From: Stieleria varia
GTDB taxonomy: Bacteria; Planctomycetota; Planctomycetia; Pirellulales; Pirellulaceae
Length of the DNA stretch: 64,000 nucleotides
Reading direction: 5' to 3'
Assembly (NCBI RefSeq): GCF_038443385.1
Contig: NZ_CP151726.1
Location: 6,820,001 to 6,884,000 of the forward strand
Made by a program: the position numbers and the translations under genes. The notes beneath the pieces were generated by a model, which did no database searches, had not been told where the DNA came from, and was given only the letters and a program-made list of their open reading frames with translations. This document shows positions 50,563 to 59,904 of the stretch, piece by piece. Numbering within the stretch: the first letter of the stretch is position 1; each line of letters opens with the position of its first letter.

Positions 50563-51657
50563 TCAGTTTGCCGTACTGACCAACTTTTCATCGGATACGC
50601 CCGATTCGCCTTGGATGGATTGTTCTGCACCGAGTTCACGAAACGCTTTGCGGGTGTCGTCGTACTCCAAAACGGCGACCCGCACGGGCATCTGCAAGCG
50701 ACTGATGGTTTTGTCGATCATTGGATCAGCCGCACCGGCGAGCAAACGGTCCAGCCAGTTCGAGTGTTCCATACCGTCCGAGTCGTTCCACGGTGTCAGC
50801 GACTCCAAAGCCTGTTTCCAGGGTGGTGTCCGCGGAGTTGACTTGGACGCCAATTCACGCAAGCGTCGTTCGTTGCGAGCGAGTTGTTCGGCAAGCTCAC
50901 GTGCTTGAACATCACCGGCACAGTAGACCGCGACGACGAAGTGATTCATTTGCACGGTCTCGGCTTTGACATCACCTGCGAATGTCATCGTGTCCTGTTG
51001 AGCATGCACGGTGACGTCGAGCAAGTCGCCTCGCCAACCATCGGGGATCGCGAATGTCACATGGAAACGTTTTTCGCCCTCCAAGACCAATGTCGGCGTC
51101 TCACGAAGTTTAAAAAACACGCCGTGACCTCGATTGATCGTTCCCGATGCCATCACGGTATGTAGAGGGGCGACGCGATCGTATTGCTGTGAGTTGATCC
51201 GTTTCTGTTGGTCGTCCATACCGACATGACCGCGGGCCAGATGGCTGTAGTTGATGTCCGCGGCGATACCGAATGAATCGACGTCCTCACGCGTCTGGGT
51301 CACTTTGATCGGTCCCTCGACGCCACTGTGCAGTTCCGTCTTGGGGTCGTAGTCCAACACCGTGATACGACTTTGCGGCGTGCATCGAATGATCCATTGA
51401 TCCACTTTTGACCCAGATCCCCCTGAGACCAGTGACGAGAGCCGCAGTTCCACCTGAACTTGTCGGCCGCCATCGGGGCGATCACTGCAAACTCCTGCGA
51501 CAACCTGTGGCATGTCGAACTCGATCGACGAGCCGGCTGCCCACGCGGAGGGAGAAACGATTCCACTGGACAAGTCGACCAGCGCGACCAGCGCAAACGT
51601 GGTGCAGAACCGAAGCAGAACTCGTGCTGGTGTTTGTGTAGCGTGTGATTGGTACAT
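50563..51657 (-). CDS. Secreted hypothetical protein, 364 residues
   Basis: The product starts MYQSHATQTPARVLLRFCTT followed by FALVALVDLSSGIVSPSAWA, a signal peptide with cleavage after SAWA. The mature part is mostly strands, with FDMPQVVAGVCSDRPDGGRQ at its start, and WIIRCTPQSRITVLDYDPKT, GHGVFFKLRETPTLVLEGEK and RFHVTFAIPDGWRGDLLDVT in the middle. I recall similar exported proteins in Pirellulaceae without assigned function. It is convergent with the gene at 50242. The start lies at 51657. Confidence 0.75.
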   Translation of the reverse strand: MYQSHATQTPARVLLRFCTTFALVALVDLSSGIVSPSAWAAGSSIEFDMPQVVAGVCSDRPDGGRQVQVELRLSSLVSGGSGSKVDQWIIRCTPQSRITVLDYDPKTELHSGVEGPIKVTQTREDVDSFGIAADINYSHLARGHVGMDDQQKRINSQQYDRVAPLHTVMASGTINRGHGVFFKLRETPTLVLEGEKRFHVTFAIPDGWRGDLLDVTVHAQQDTMTFAGDVKAETVQMNHFVVAVYCAGDVQARELAEQLARNERRLRELASKSTPRTPPWKQALESLTPWNDSDGMEHSNWLDRLLAGAADPMIDKTISRLQMPVRVAVLEYDDTRKAFRELGAEQSIQGESGVSDEKLVSTAN

Positions 51658-51772
51658 CCGTATTGACTCCGTGAAGTCGACTCAACTGAGTCGCTCAAGA
51701 CAGCGAGATTGCCTTGCCGGATCCATCCGAATGAAACGTCGTGTACGCACTGGGCGACCACGACGGCGGTCA

Positions 51773-51850
51773 CCTTGACAGCGGGCACCTTGAAAGCGGG
51801 CACACTGACGGCGGGCACACTGACGGCGGGCACATTGACGGCGGGCACTT
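51773..51850. repeat. 15-bp tandem repeat (about five copies)
   Basis: The unit gcgggcacactgacg (with ccttgaaa and catt variants) repeats with period 15 between 51780 and 51850, upstream of the secreted protein gene on the other strand. A + frame over it would read GHTDG repeats, but I see no gene. Confidence 0.85.
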
Positions 51851-52052
51851 TCCTGTCGCCCGCAATGATTTGGCCATTTGGCTGACACAACGGTACGCAC
51901 CGAAGTCACGGGCGGTCAAGCAAACACGGCGTTGACCAGAGGCAGCGACCAGCGACATGGATTGCCGGTTTTTCAAGTTGCACAGCGTGAAACAATGCCT
52001 CTGGTTCTGCGATGCATTGGGAGACCGAGGTAAACTGCGAGTGTGAAACTCG

Positions 52053-52634
52053 CTAGCTGTGCATTCGCGCCAAGCCGCTGCCTTTGGCGATGATTTCAGA
52101 TTCGCACTGCGACAGTTGGTCCAGTCTCTGTCGCACCGTTTCGCGATCGGCAAACTGTTCTGCAAGCTGGACATACGTGGTGTGATGCCTTGCTTCGCTC
52201 TCGAACAGACCGGCATAGAAATCTGCGAGCTCAGGTTCGCGAGGGCGAATGTGCTCGGCGAGCAATCGAAATCGCTCACAACTGCGGGCTTCGATCAACG
52301 ACGCGACGAGCAAACGATCGACTGCTCTGTCTGGTTCCTGACTGCGAGTCAACGCGTTGAGCTCGCGTCCATAGTGACCGCTCGCCAATCGACGAAAGAC
52401 GATCCCTCGCTTGTCCAGTATCTCTAGGACCATATGAAAATGCTCCAACTCCTCCTCCACGATCCGAGTCATCTCGCGGCAGAGTTCGCGATGCTCCGTG
52501 TAGGAATTCATCAAATTCATTGCCGTGGACGCCGCCTTGCGTTCGCAGTGTGCGTGATCGATCAGGACTTCGTCCAGGTTCGAGTCAACTTGATCCAGCC
52601 AACGTCGGGTCGATGCGGATTGCAGATGTAGCAC
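52053..52634 (-). CDS. miaE: tRNA-(ms2io6A)-hydroxylase
   Basis: The 193-residue product is a ferritin-like diiron protein of the MiaE family, which hydroxylates ms2i6A at position 37 of certain tRNAs. The metal ligands are visible in order: DHAHCERKAAS near residue 27, EEELEHFHMV near 60, LIEARSCERF near 112 and LFESEARHHTTYVQLAE near 144. Length and order fit the family. The ATG at 52634 gives the expected helical start (MLHLQSASTRRWLDQVDS). It stands alone, 162 bases from the porin gene. Confidence 0.92.
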   Translation of the reverse strand: MLHLQSASTRRWLDQVDSNLDEVLIDHAHCERKAASTAMNLMNSYTEHRELCREMTRIVEEELEHFHMVLEILDKRGIVFRRLASGHYGRELNALTRSQEPDRAVDRLLVASLIEARSCERFRLLAEHIRPREPELADFYAGLFESEARHHTTYVQLAEQFADRETVRQRLDQLSQCESEIIAKGSGLARMHS

Positions 52635-52796
52635 GATGTATTTAAGCAGCAGATGGTTCGATGATGGGGCCGACGGTCGTCAACGAAATCGTAACCGACA
52701 CCTTGCCTGGCGACCATGATGGCACAAAAAAACAACCGACGTGGTCTGTTGCAGAGCACGCCGGTTGAGCGGGAATCGTTGATTGATGCCTGTTTC

Positions 52797-54131
52797 TTAG
52801 AACAGCAGGATCGTATCGATGCCGAAAGTCGTTTGGTCAGAGCCTTCCTCCAGACCGGCGACTTCATCGCTGTCCCAATCGAATCTGACTTCGGGGCGAA
52901 TCAGCACGTTGGCGTGCGGTTTGATGTTCGTACCCAATGTCAGAGCGTAGATGTCCGACTCATCATTGATGGGAGTATACACGCCTGATTCGTTGTACCA
53001 CTCAAAGCGAGCACCGGCGGCCAAGCAGTCGTTGATCGTGTAGATCGCGTACTGGTTGATGTCAAAGGTGTTGCGAACGGTCGCTCCATTTGCGTCGGTC
53101 GAATCCAGGTAGTCGGTTTGGAAGACGTACTGCAGGTTGTCCGTAACAGCAACGTCCAATACCAACGACTGCATGTAGCCTCGCTCGCCGGGTTCCTTGT
53201 TGAACCGGCCGCCGATCGCCGCATAGGTCAAGCTGACGTCGTCAGTCAGAGACAATGACAATCCACCGAGGAACGAGTCCCCGTTGTCTTCGAATCCGCT
53301 GTCCCAACCAAGTGTATAACCGCCCCACACGGTGACGTCATCGCTCGCGTTGTACGTCCCCAGCACGCCGGTGTGAGTGAAAGGCTCGCTGTTGTACATC
53401 GTGTACGCGTGGCTGTAGAAAAAGTTGTCCGGGGCCGTGACGACTTCGTAACCGATCAAGGTGTAGAAGTGACCGACTTTGAACGACAGGTCACCATATC
53501 CGGCTTCCAGATACAACTGCGGGATCGCGTGACCATAGTCGTTGCCGTTGGTCCAACTGCTGTCCCAATGTCCATTGGAAAGGCCGAACGCCTGGGTGTC
53601 TGGTCCGTCGGTACCGTAGACGTAGTCGATCCGTCCACCGACATCAAAGCCGCACGAGGTGTCGATCGACTTTTCGGCGTACAGCCACATTTGATGCAGT
53701 TGAACGTTGTCCGGTCGGCTGTTGAACAGTGGCAATGCGTCGGTGTGATACCCCAGCTGCACCCAGCCACCTGCGGACCAAGCTCCGGCCTCGCCGAACA
53801 GGGAGAACGGATCTCCTAGATCGCAGTCGCCGCCGAAGATGGACATCGGACAACCGCCGCCGCAACCTCCGTCACATCCGCCATCGCAACCGGGGGCCTC
53901 GCATCCGCAATCAGCCGGCTCCAATCCACATCCTGGTTCCACGCCGCATCCGGGATCACAGTCGCACGGCACTTCACAGCCGCAGCCGGCGTCATGATCA
54001 CAATGGCTGACTTGAGCGACCTGCTCGCCCATGCCCATTCCAGGTTGATAGTAAGCGTGGTTCGCGTCCGCGGCCGACACGGCAGCACCGCTGCACATCA
54101 TGATCAGGGCGGCCAATAGTTTGCGTTTCAT
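52797..54131 (-). CDS. Outer-membrane beta-barrel protein with cysteine-rich N-terminus (paralogue 1)
   Basis: The 444-residue product starts with a signal peptide (MKRKLLAALIMMCSGAAVSA). Residues about 40-95 are extremely rich in cysteine and glycine (CDCDPGCGVEPGCGLEPADC, GCDGGCDGGCGGGCP). The barrel part begins WSAGGWVQLGYHTDALPLFN and includes AYTMYNSEPFTHTGVLGTYN, TVWGGYTLGWDSGFEDNGDS and a final hydrophobic TTFGIDTILLF, with a C-terminal Phe as usual in porins. It shares most of its barrel with the gene at 54569. It probably forms a pore; the cysteine part may make disulfides outside. Confidence 0.88.
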   Translation of the reverse strand: MKRKLLAALIMMCSGAAVSAADANHAYYQPGMGMGEQVAQVSHCDHDAGCGCEVPCDCDPGCGVEPGCGLEPADCGCEAPGCDGGCDGGCGGGCPMSIFGGDCDLGDPFSLFGEAGAWSAGGWVQLGYHTDALPLFNSRPDNVQLHQMWLYAEKSIDTSCGFDVGGRIDYVYGTDGPDTQAFGLSNGHWDSSWTNGNDYGHAIPQLYLEAGYGDLSFKVGHFYTLIGYEVVTAPDNFFYSHAYTMYNSEPFTHTGVLGTYNASDDVTVWGGYTLGWDSGFEDNGDSFLGGLSLSLTDDVSLTYAAIGGRFNKEPGERGYMQSLVLDVAVTDNLQYVFQTDYLDSTDANGATVRNTFDINQYAIYTINDCLAAGARFEWYNESGVYTPINDESDIYALTLGTNIKPHANVLIRPEVRFDWDSDEVAGLEEGSDQTTFGIDTILLF

Positions 54132-54493
54132 TATTCTTGTTCCCGTTGGGCAAGAGACCGGCTCGCCACCACGCTCTGGGTACCCCGTCGCGTGCGTCTT
54201 GTGCCAAAGTTTCGTTGGTGTTCAAAGTCGTGAGGAGATCACCGATCCGGGCAACGTTCCTTCGACGTCGACCATTTGGCCGTCGTCATCGGGATCCGCC
54301 GCATTGCCCAATTCGGTCGCCCTGTCGCTGACAGAGCCTCCGTGCTGGTCGTATCGGGACGAACAATCGGAAAAATCCACACGAACCGAAAAACCCAGTC
54401 CACCAACTCGCCCTATTTTCACACGCAATGTTAAGCCGTGACGGTCACGCGGGATTTGCAGTGCGATCGCGACAGAAAGCGGCGTCTGCGCGC
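54132..54493. other. Intergenic region upstream of the first porin paralogue
   Basis: About 360 bases; no gene. It lies between the terminator of the upstream paralogue and the start at 54131 and should hold the promoter. Confidence 0.5.
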
Positions 54494-54533
54494 AAAAAAA
54501 GGCCGGCCGTCGCTTGGAAGCGACGGTCGGCCC
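54494..54533 (-). terminator. Rho-independent terminator of porin paralogue 2
   Basis: On the minus strand, gggccgaccgtcgctt and aagcgacggccggcc form a long stem with a short loop, followed by seven T. It is 36 bases after the stop of the gene at 54569. Confidence 0.93.
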
Positions 54534-54568
54534 ATCATGCCCTGACAAAGCAGATTTCAGTGAGATGC

Positions 54569-55867
54569 TTAGAACAGGAAGATCGTGTCGAAACCGAAGG
54601 TCGTTTGGTCGGTTCCGTCTTCCAGGCCGGCGACTTGGTCGTCATCCCAGTCGAAGCGAACTTCGGGGCGAACGATGACGTTGGCGTGCGGCTTGTAGTT
54701 CACGCCCAAGGTCAGAGCGTAAATGTCGGCCGAGGTTCCAACTGGTGAGAAAACGCCTTCTTCGTTGTACCACTCGAAGCGAGCTCCGTAGCCCAAGCAA
54801 TCGTTGACCGAGTAGAGCAGGTACTGGTTGATATCAAACGTTTCGCGAACGGTTGCACCGGTGTTGTCTTCGGTATCCAAGTAGTCTGTTTGGAAGACGT
54901 AGTTCAGCTTGTCAGACAGTGCGAAGTCAGCGACGATCGACTGCATGTAGCCTTTCTCAACACCTTGGAAACGAGCTTCGCCGAAACGTCCGATGGTGGT
55001 GGCGTAGGTCAGCGTCAAGCTGTCGCTTACCGAAGCCGAGAAACCACCGAGGAAGTTGTCGCCGTTGTCGTCGAAACCGCTGTCCCAACCGAGGGTGTAT
55101 CCACCCCAAACGGTCAAGTCATCGCTAGCGTTGTACGTGCCCAAAACACCGGTGTGGGTGAAAGGCTCGCTGTTGTACATCGTGTAAGCGTGGCTGTAGA
55201 AGAAGTTATCGGGGGCGGTAACCACTTCGTACCCGATCAGGGTGTAGAAGTGACCGACCTTGACCGACATGTCTCCGTAACCGGCTTCCATGTACAACTG
55301 AGGGATGGCGTGACCGTAGTCGTTGCCGTGATCCCAGGAGTTGTCCCATCCACGATTTCCCGTGCCGAAGGCTTGGGTGTCCGGTCCGTCGGTACCGTAA
55401 ACGTAGTCGATACGTCCACCGATATCGAAACCGCACGAGGTGTCAATGGCTCGTTCGGCGTACAACCAAGCTTGGTGAAGCTGGAAGTTGTCCGGACGGC
55501 TGTTGAACAAAGGAACGGCTTTGGAGTGGTATCCCATTTGGATCCAACCGCCGACCGAGTAGGCTCCTTCGGTGCCGAAGAGCGACCAGGGGTCACCCAA
55601 GCAGCAGTCGCCACCGGTCAGGCAATCGCCAATACCGAGTCCGCATCCGCTGTCACAGCCACCGTCACAGCCGCTGTCGCAGCATGCGGAGTCCGTGTCA
55701 CAGCAGCCGAGGTCTGCTGCTTCGCAACCGCAGGCGGGTTCGCCACAGTCACATGCAGCAGCACAATGTGAAACAAGTTGAATTGTATCGTTTCCGCCAG
55801 CCGTGGCGTTACCTGCGTACGATGCGCACGCGATGGCAGCTAGCATGGCAAGTTTGCTGAGCTTCAT
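54569..55867 (-). CDS. Outer-membrane beta-barrel protein with cysteine-rich N-terminus (paralogue 2)
   Basis: From the ATG at 55867 the product has 432 residues: signal peptide MKLSKLAMLAAIACASYAGN (cleavage near NATA), a cysteine-rich part (CAAACDCGEPACGCEAADLG, CCDTDSACCDSGCDGGCDSG) and a barrel starting YSVGGWIQMGYHSKAVPLFN and ending TTFGFDTIFLF. Identity to paralogue 1 is high in the barrel and low in the leader. The frame is open to 55921, without family support. A strong terminator follows, so the two paralogues are separate transcripts. Confidence 0.9.
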   Translation of the reverse strand: MKLSKLAMLAAIACASYAGNATAGGNDTIQLVSHCAAACDCGEPACGCEAADLGCCDTDSACCDSGCDGGCDSGCGLGIGDCLTGGDCCLGDPWSLFGTEGAYSVGGWIQMGYHSKAVPLFNSRPDNFQLHQAWLYAERAIDTSCGFDIGGRIDYVYGTDGPDTQAFGTGNRGWDNSWDHGNDYGHAIPQLYMEAGYGDMSVKVGHFYTLIGYEVVTAPDNFFYSHAYTMYNSEPFTHTGVLGTYNASDDLTVWGGYTLGWDSGFDDNGDNFLGGFSASVSDSLTLTYATTIGRFGEARFQGVEKGYMQSIVADFALSDKLNYVFQTDYLDTEDNTGATVRETFDINQYLLYSVNDCLGYGARFEWYNEEGVFSPVGTSADIYALTLGVNYKPHANVIVRPEVRFDWDDDQVAGLEDGTDQTTFGFDTIFLF

Positions 55868-56398
55868 AGCTTTGAAATCTCCCGAATTTCCATATTGGGT
55901 TTTTGTGCAGGGCAACCACATCAGTTGCTAGGCGACTGCCCAGTAGATGATTGGGAAATTCCAACCATCCACTAGAAAAATTTGAGTGATCGCTCCCGCC
56001 CCGGCCAAAGTCGGCCGAATCAGGGCACTCACACTTTTTGACTTCCTGACGAGCCGCCTCTGTCGTCAAGCATGGTATCGGTGAGCTGTCAAACGTTTTG
56101 CCTGTTTACTGCCCCGACAGCGTGCCAATTTGACGAGAGCCGCGCCTGCTGGCATTGTTGTGCCGCATCTCCCGCTAAGGCAAAGACGAATTGTCGTGCC
56201 GATTGTTCCGTTTGTCCGGAATTGAGGACCAATCGGTGGCGTCAAACCGTCAAAAACACCGTGAATCGGGGGCTCTAAAGAAGGGGAAGCTCGCCAGCCG
56301 GCAATCGCTTACTCTTAACCGCCTACCCGATCCGCATGACTTGGCGCAAAATCCCCTTGCCAGTCCGTCTCTCTCCCACACAGAAAACGATTACTCTG
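55868..56398. other. Divergent intergenic region
   Basis: About 530 bases between porin paralogue 2 (-) and ftsY (+). No gene. It should contain both promoters; no motif can be assigned with confidence. Confidence 0.5.
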
Positions 56399-57403
56399 AT
56401 GGCATTTTGGCGATCTAAGAAAGAATCAACGCAGCCGGAAAACTCAGCCGAACCGTCAACCACGCCGCAAAAACCACCCGCGGCCAAGCCGACCGGCATC
56501 CTGGCGAGGATGAAGGCCGGGTTGTCCAAAACACGCCGCGCCTTGAACACCGACATCCGCGACCTGTTCAAGAGCGAAGGGCGGCTCGTGGACGAAGAGT
56601 TTCTGGAACAGCTTTTTGCACGACTGATCCGCACCGACATGGGCAACGGCCCGGCCGAAGAAATCCGTGATGAAATCGCGACCCGTTTTCGCGGTCGCGT
56701 CGTCCATTTTGAAGAAGTCTTGGATTCGATCACCCAGCAAGTCCAGACGATGCTGGAACAGCAAGCCGCTCCGCTGAACCTGAGCGGTAAACCGACGGTG
56801 ATCTTGGTGGTGGGCGTCAACGGCAGCGGCAAGACCACTTCGATCGGCAAGCTCGCGTACTTCCTGCACAACTCAGGCAAAAAAGTGATGCTCGGCGCAG
56901 GAGACACGTTCCGCGCCGCGGCCGTTCAACAATTGACCATCTGGTCCGAGCGAATCGGATGCGACATCGTCACCGGTGCCAGCGGCGCCGACCCCGCCAG
57001 CGTGGCGTTTCAGACGATCGAAAAAGCCATCGAGATGCAATCCGATGTGGCGATCATCGATACCGCGGGCCGCCTGCAGACGCAAACAAAGTTGATGCAG
57101 GAACTCGACAAAATCCGTCGCGTCGTGGGAAAGAAGATTGAGGACGCCCCACACGAGGTGCTGCTGGTGCTGGACTCGACCGCCGGGCAAAACGCTTTGT
57201 CGCAAGCTAAGGGGTTCAGTGAAGTCGCCGGTTGCACAGGCATCGTGCTGGCAAAATTGGACGGTTCGGCCCGAGGCGGGGTTATCCTGCCGATTCGTAA
57301 ACAGTTCCAATTGCCCGTCAAGTTCGTCGGACTCGGCGAAGGCATCGAGGACATCGCCGAATTTGACGCCAAATCGTTTGCCCACGCACTGTTTGCCGAC
57401 TGA
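56399..57403 (+). CDS. ftsY: Signal recognition particle receptor
   Basis: From the ATG at 56399 the product has 334 residues: a short acidic/proline N-terminal part (no long A domain), the N domain from about residue 40 and the G domain with the P-loop VGVNGSGKTTSIGK at 138-151, then GDTFRAAAVQQL, IIDTAGRLQTQT, VLDSTAGQNAL and LAKLDGSARGGVILPI. FtsY binds SRP at the membrane and GTP hydrolysis releases the nascent chain to the translocon. AK instead of TK precedes LDGSARGG, a permitted change. Its stop overlaps the next start (TGATG). Confidence 0.95.
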   Translation: MAFWRSKKESTQPENSAEPSTTPQKPPAAKPTGILARMKAGLSKTRRALNTDIRDLFKSEGRLVDEEFLEQLFARLIRTDMGNGPAEEIRDEIATRFRGRVVHFEEVLDSITQQVQTMLEQQAAPLNLSGKPTVILVVGVNGSGKTTSIGKLAYFLHNSGKKVMLGAGDTFRAAAVQQLTIWSERIGCDIVTGASGADPASVAFQTIEKAIEMQSDVAIIDTAGRLQTQTKLMQELDKIRRVVGKKIEDAPHEVLLVLDSTAGQNALSQAKGFSEVAGCTGIVLAKLDGSARGGVILPIRKQFQLPVKFVGLGEGIEDIAEFDAKSFAHALFAD

Positions 57404-59307
57404 TGCCCCGAAACGCTGCAACGGTGAGACTCCACATGAAGACAAGAATGAGCATGCGAATGAAAAAGTCTGCCTTCCGTCTTGGCAACGTCCTGCTTGA
57501 TTTGCTGGCTGATTTACGGCCTGCTGTGATCACTGCCGCAGTTACCACTGTGACCATGATTGGCTGTCTCTCTGCAGCACACGGTCAAGACCCTGGCGTC
57601 GCCAGGCCAGCGGCCACCCATCCGAACGTGACGACCAATGATCCAAGTGCCTGGCGCGCGGAGCGGCGGATTGTGGACGTTCACACCCACGTCAGCCCAA
57701 CGGCGGATCGATACACCCGCGCGGTTCGCATACTGGATGAAGTCGGTGTTGGTATCGCTATCGAACTGGGCAGCGGAACGGTGACTCCGCCACAGAATGA
57801 CCCCAACGGACGATCCGCCCTGGAACGGGCAATGAGTCTGTCCGAAGAAATCGCGCCAGGACGATTCATGCACCACATGCTGATCGACTACAGCGGATGG
57901 GACTCACCGGATTGGAGCGTCCGAGCAGCCGCACAAGTGCAACGTGGACACGAATTGGGTGCCGCGGGACTGAAGGAGTTCAAGCGTCTGGGGCTGTTCC
58001 TACGCGATGGCAACGGCGAATTGATTCGTGTCGATGATCCCAAACTCGATGCGGTCTGGGCCAAATGTGGTGAACTCAAGATGCCCGTTTCGATTCATGT
58101 CGCCGACCCCAAAGCCTTCTGGCTGCCACGCGACGAGACGAATGAGCGATGGGCCGAGCTTCGCGATCATCCGAACTGGTGGTTCGGCGATCCAAAACGA
58201 TACCCCAAACGAGAGGAGCTGCTTGAGCAATTGAGCCGTGTGATGGAGCGACATCCCGAAACCACCTTCATCGCCGTTCACTTTGCAAATAACGCCGAAG
58301 AGATTGACTGGGTGGATGAGCAGCTTGATCGTCATCCGAATCTTTTCGCGGACATTGCGGCACGTATCCCGGAAATCGGGCGACATCCCCCGGAGAAGCT
58401 GCGAGCTCTTTTCATCAAACATCAAGACCGATTGTTGTTCGGCACTGATTTTCAAACCCATCAGCGTTTGATTCTTGGCTCGGCCGGCGATGACGAGCGG
58501 CCGAGCGATTATGACGCGGTGGTCTTTTACGAAAAGTCGTGGCGATTCTTTGAGACGGCCGACCGCAACTGGCCCCACATGACGCCCATCCAAGGCGATT
58601 GGACGATCAGCAGCATTAATCTGCCAACAGACGTGCTCCGCAAAGTCTACTTCGACAACGCGCGTCGATTGTTTGTCCGCCGCTTTCCTCTGCCGACTCT
58701 GCGAGCCAAGTTGATCGAATCAGATTTTGTGCCCGATGGAAAACTCGACGACGAAGTTTGGCAGACGACACAACCAGCGCGGATCGAATACACGATTGAT
58801 CGCGCGACACCGATGCCGAATATCAGCACCCAAGTGCGTGTGTTGTGCAGTCCCAAATATCTCTACTTGGGCTTTGTCGCCCCCTACACCCAATTGCAAA
58901 TGGGGCCAGATGACGCAACAGGTGAACGCTTTGGACTGTGGGAGGACGACGTCGTCGAAGCGTTCATTGCCCCAGATCCCTCCACTATCAATCACTATAC
59001 CGAGTACGAGTGGGCACCCAACGGCGAGACGCTGGACTTGAAACTGAAGCTCCCGGAAAAAGATTTCCAATGGAGCAGCGAAATGCAATCGGCGGTGAAG
59101 CTGGACAACGAGCAAAAGATTTGGACGACCGAGGTCCGCATCCCGATCGAGAAGATCACGTCGAAAGTGCCGACCGCCGGCGATCGGTGGCGAGTCAACT
59201 TCTACCGTCACGACAACGCCGCCAACGCGTTCCTGGGATGGAGCCCAACTGCAACGCGAACCGCTCACGAACCCCAGAAGTTCGGCTGGCTTGAGTTCAC
59301 AAAGTGA
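57403..59307 (+). CDS. Exported amidohydrolase fused to CBM9-like domain
   Basis: The 634-residue product starts one base inside the ftsY stop (TGATG); in-frame ATGs at 57436, 57454 and 57460 are alternatives. A signal sequence is visible (ITAAVTTVTMIGCLSAAHGQ). The first domain is an amidohydrolase-2 type TIM barrel: RRIVDVHTHVSP near residue 87, MPVSIHVADPKAFWLP near 226, TFIAVHFANNAEEIDW near 288 and LLFGTDFQTHQRL near 345. From about residue 440, FVPDGKLDDEVWQTT to FGLWEDDVVEAFIAPDPS and GWLEFTK form a carbohydrate-binding family 9-like domain. Likely periplasmic; the substrate is unknown. Confidence 0.87.
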   Translation: MPRNAATVRLHMKTRMSMRMKKSAFRLGNVLLDLLADLRPAVITAAVTTVTMIGCLSAAHGQDPGVARPAATHPNVTTNDPSAWRAERRIVDVHTHVSPTADRYTRAVRILDEVGVGIAIELGSGTVTPPQNDPNGRSALERAMSLSEEIAPGRFMHHMLIDYSGWDSPDWSVRAAAQVQRGHELGAAGLKEFKRLGLFLRDGNGELIRVDDPKLDAVWAKCGELKMPVSIHVADPKAFWLPRDETNERWAELRDHPNWWFGDPKRYPKREELLEQLSRVMERHPETTFIAVHFANNAEEIDWVDEQLDRHPNLFADIAARIPEIGRHPPEKLRALFIKHQDRLLFGTDFQTHQRLILGSAGDDERPSDYDAVVFYEKSWRFFETADRNWPHMTPIQGDWTISSINLPTDVLRKVYFDNARRLFVRRFPLPTLRAKLIESDFVPDGKLDDEVWQTTQPARIEYTIDRATPMPNISTQVRVLCSPKYLYLGFVAPYTQLQMGPDDATGERFGLWEDDVVEAFIAPDPSTINHYTEYEWAPNGETLDLKLKLPEKDFQWSSEMQSAVKLDNEQKIWTTEVRIPIEKITSKVPTAGDRWRVNFYRHDNAANAFLGWSPTATRTAHEPQKFGWLEFTK

Positions 59308-59331
59308 GTCTAAGTACTCATTAACTCAAGG

Positions 59332-59425
59332 GTAGTGGATCTTGTTAAAGATCCTGCAGCGGCTCAAGGTTAGTGGATCTTGTTAAAGATCCTGCAGCGG
59401 CGGGATCTTTGACAAGATCCACTAC
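59332..59425. repeat. Direct and inverted repeat, possible terminator region
   Basis: The segment tagtggatcttgttaaagat (then cctgcagcgg) occurs twice (59333, 59371), and its complement cgggatctttgacaagatcc closes at 59401-59425. It lies between converging genes and could end transcription from both sides. Confidence 0.8.
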
Positions 59426-59457
59426 GGCCAACCCTAACTCTTCGCCGTCCCAGAACA

Positions 59458-59898
59458 CTAGGGACCCGACGCGGCTCCCACGGCGTTGGCCATGTCGGCG
59501 GCCACGCGTTCGGAATACATCCGAGTGCGACCAGAGATGTCACCTGTGAAGTAAACGGGCGAAACCCACGAGTTTCCACTCACTGGCAACGTCACCTGCA
59601 CGTCCACCATTTGTGTGTCATCGTCGAGTTTTCCAGGCGAAACGACGACGGTCGCTCCGGTCAGATTCAGATCATTCAAATGATCCTTTGCGACCTGCTC
59701 GGCATCGCTGGAGCTTGCACCCACGATCACGGCGCGGCGAGCTGCGAGATAGGAAGCATGCTCGACAGAATGCTTTAGCAAATTGAGTCGACCAAACTCA
59801 ATCGATGCAAACACAATCATCAAGAGCACGGTGATCGCGACGGCAAACTCTACCGCTGCGGCACCGGTGCGTGTCTGTATTCTTGTTCGGGACATCAT
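59458..59898 (-). CDS. TadE-like pseudopilin
   Basis: The 146-residue product has the TadE layout: a short basic leader (MMSRTRIQTRTG), then AAAVEFAVAITVLLMIVFAS with the glutamate at the fifth position of the mature helix, and IEFGRLNLLKHSVEHASYLA. TadE-like proteins are minor pilins of Tad (Flp) secretion systems, cleaved by the prepilin peptidase TadV. The C-terminal domain (VVVSPGKLDDDTQMVDVQVT) is extracytoplasmic. It is the last gene of a three-gene group on the minus strand (gaps of 6 and 49 bases). Confidence 0.87.
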   Translation of the reverse strand: MMSRTRIQTRTGAAAVEFAVAITVLLMIVFASIEFGRLNLLKHSVEHASYLAARRAVIVGASSSDAEQVAKDHLNDLNLTGATVVVSPGKLDDDTQMVDVQVTLPVSGNSWVSPVYFTGDISGRTRMYSERVAADMANAVGAASGP

Positions 59899-59904
59899 GT
59901 GGTT

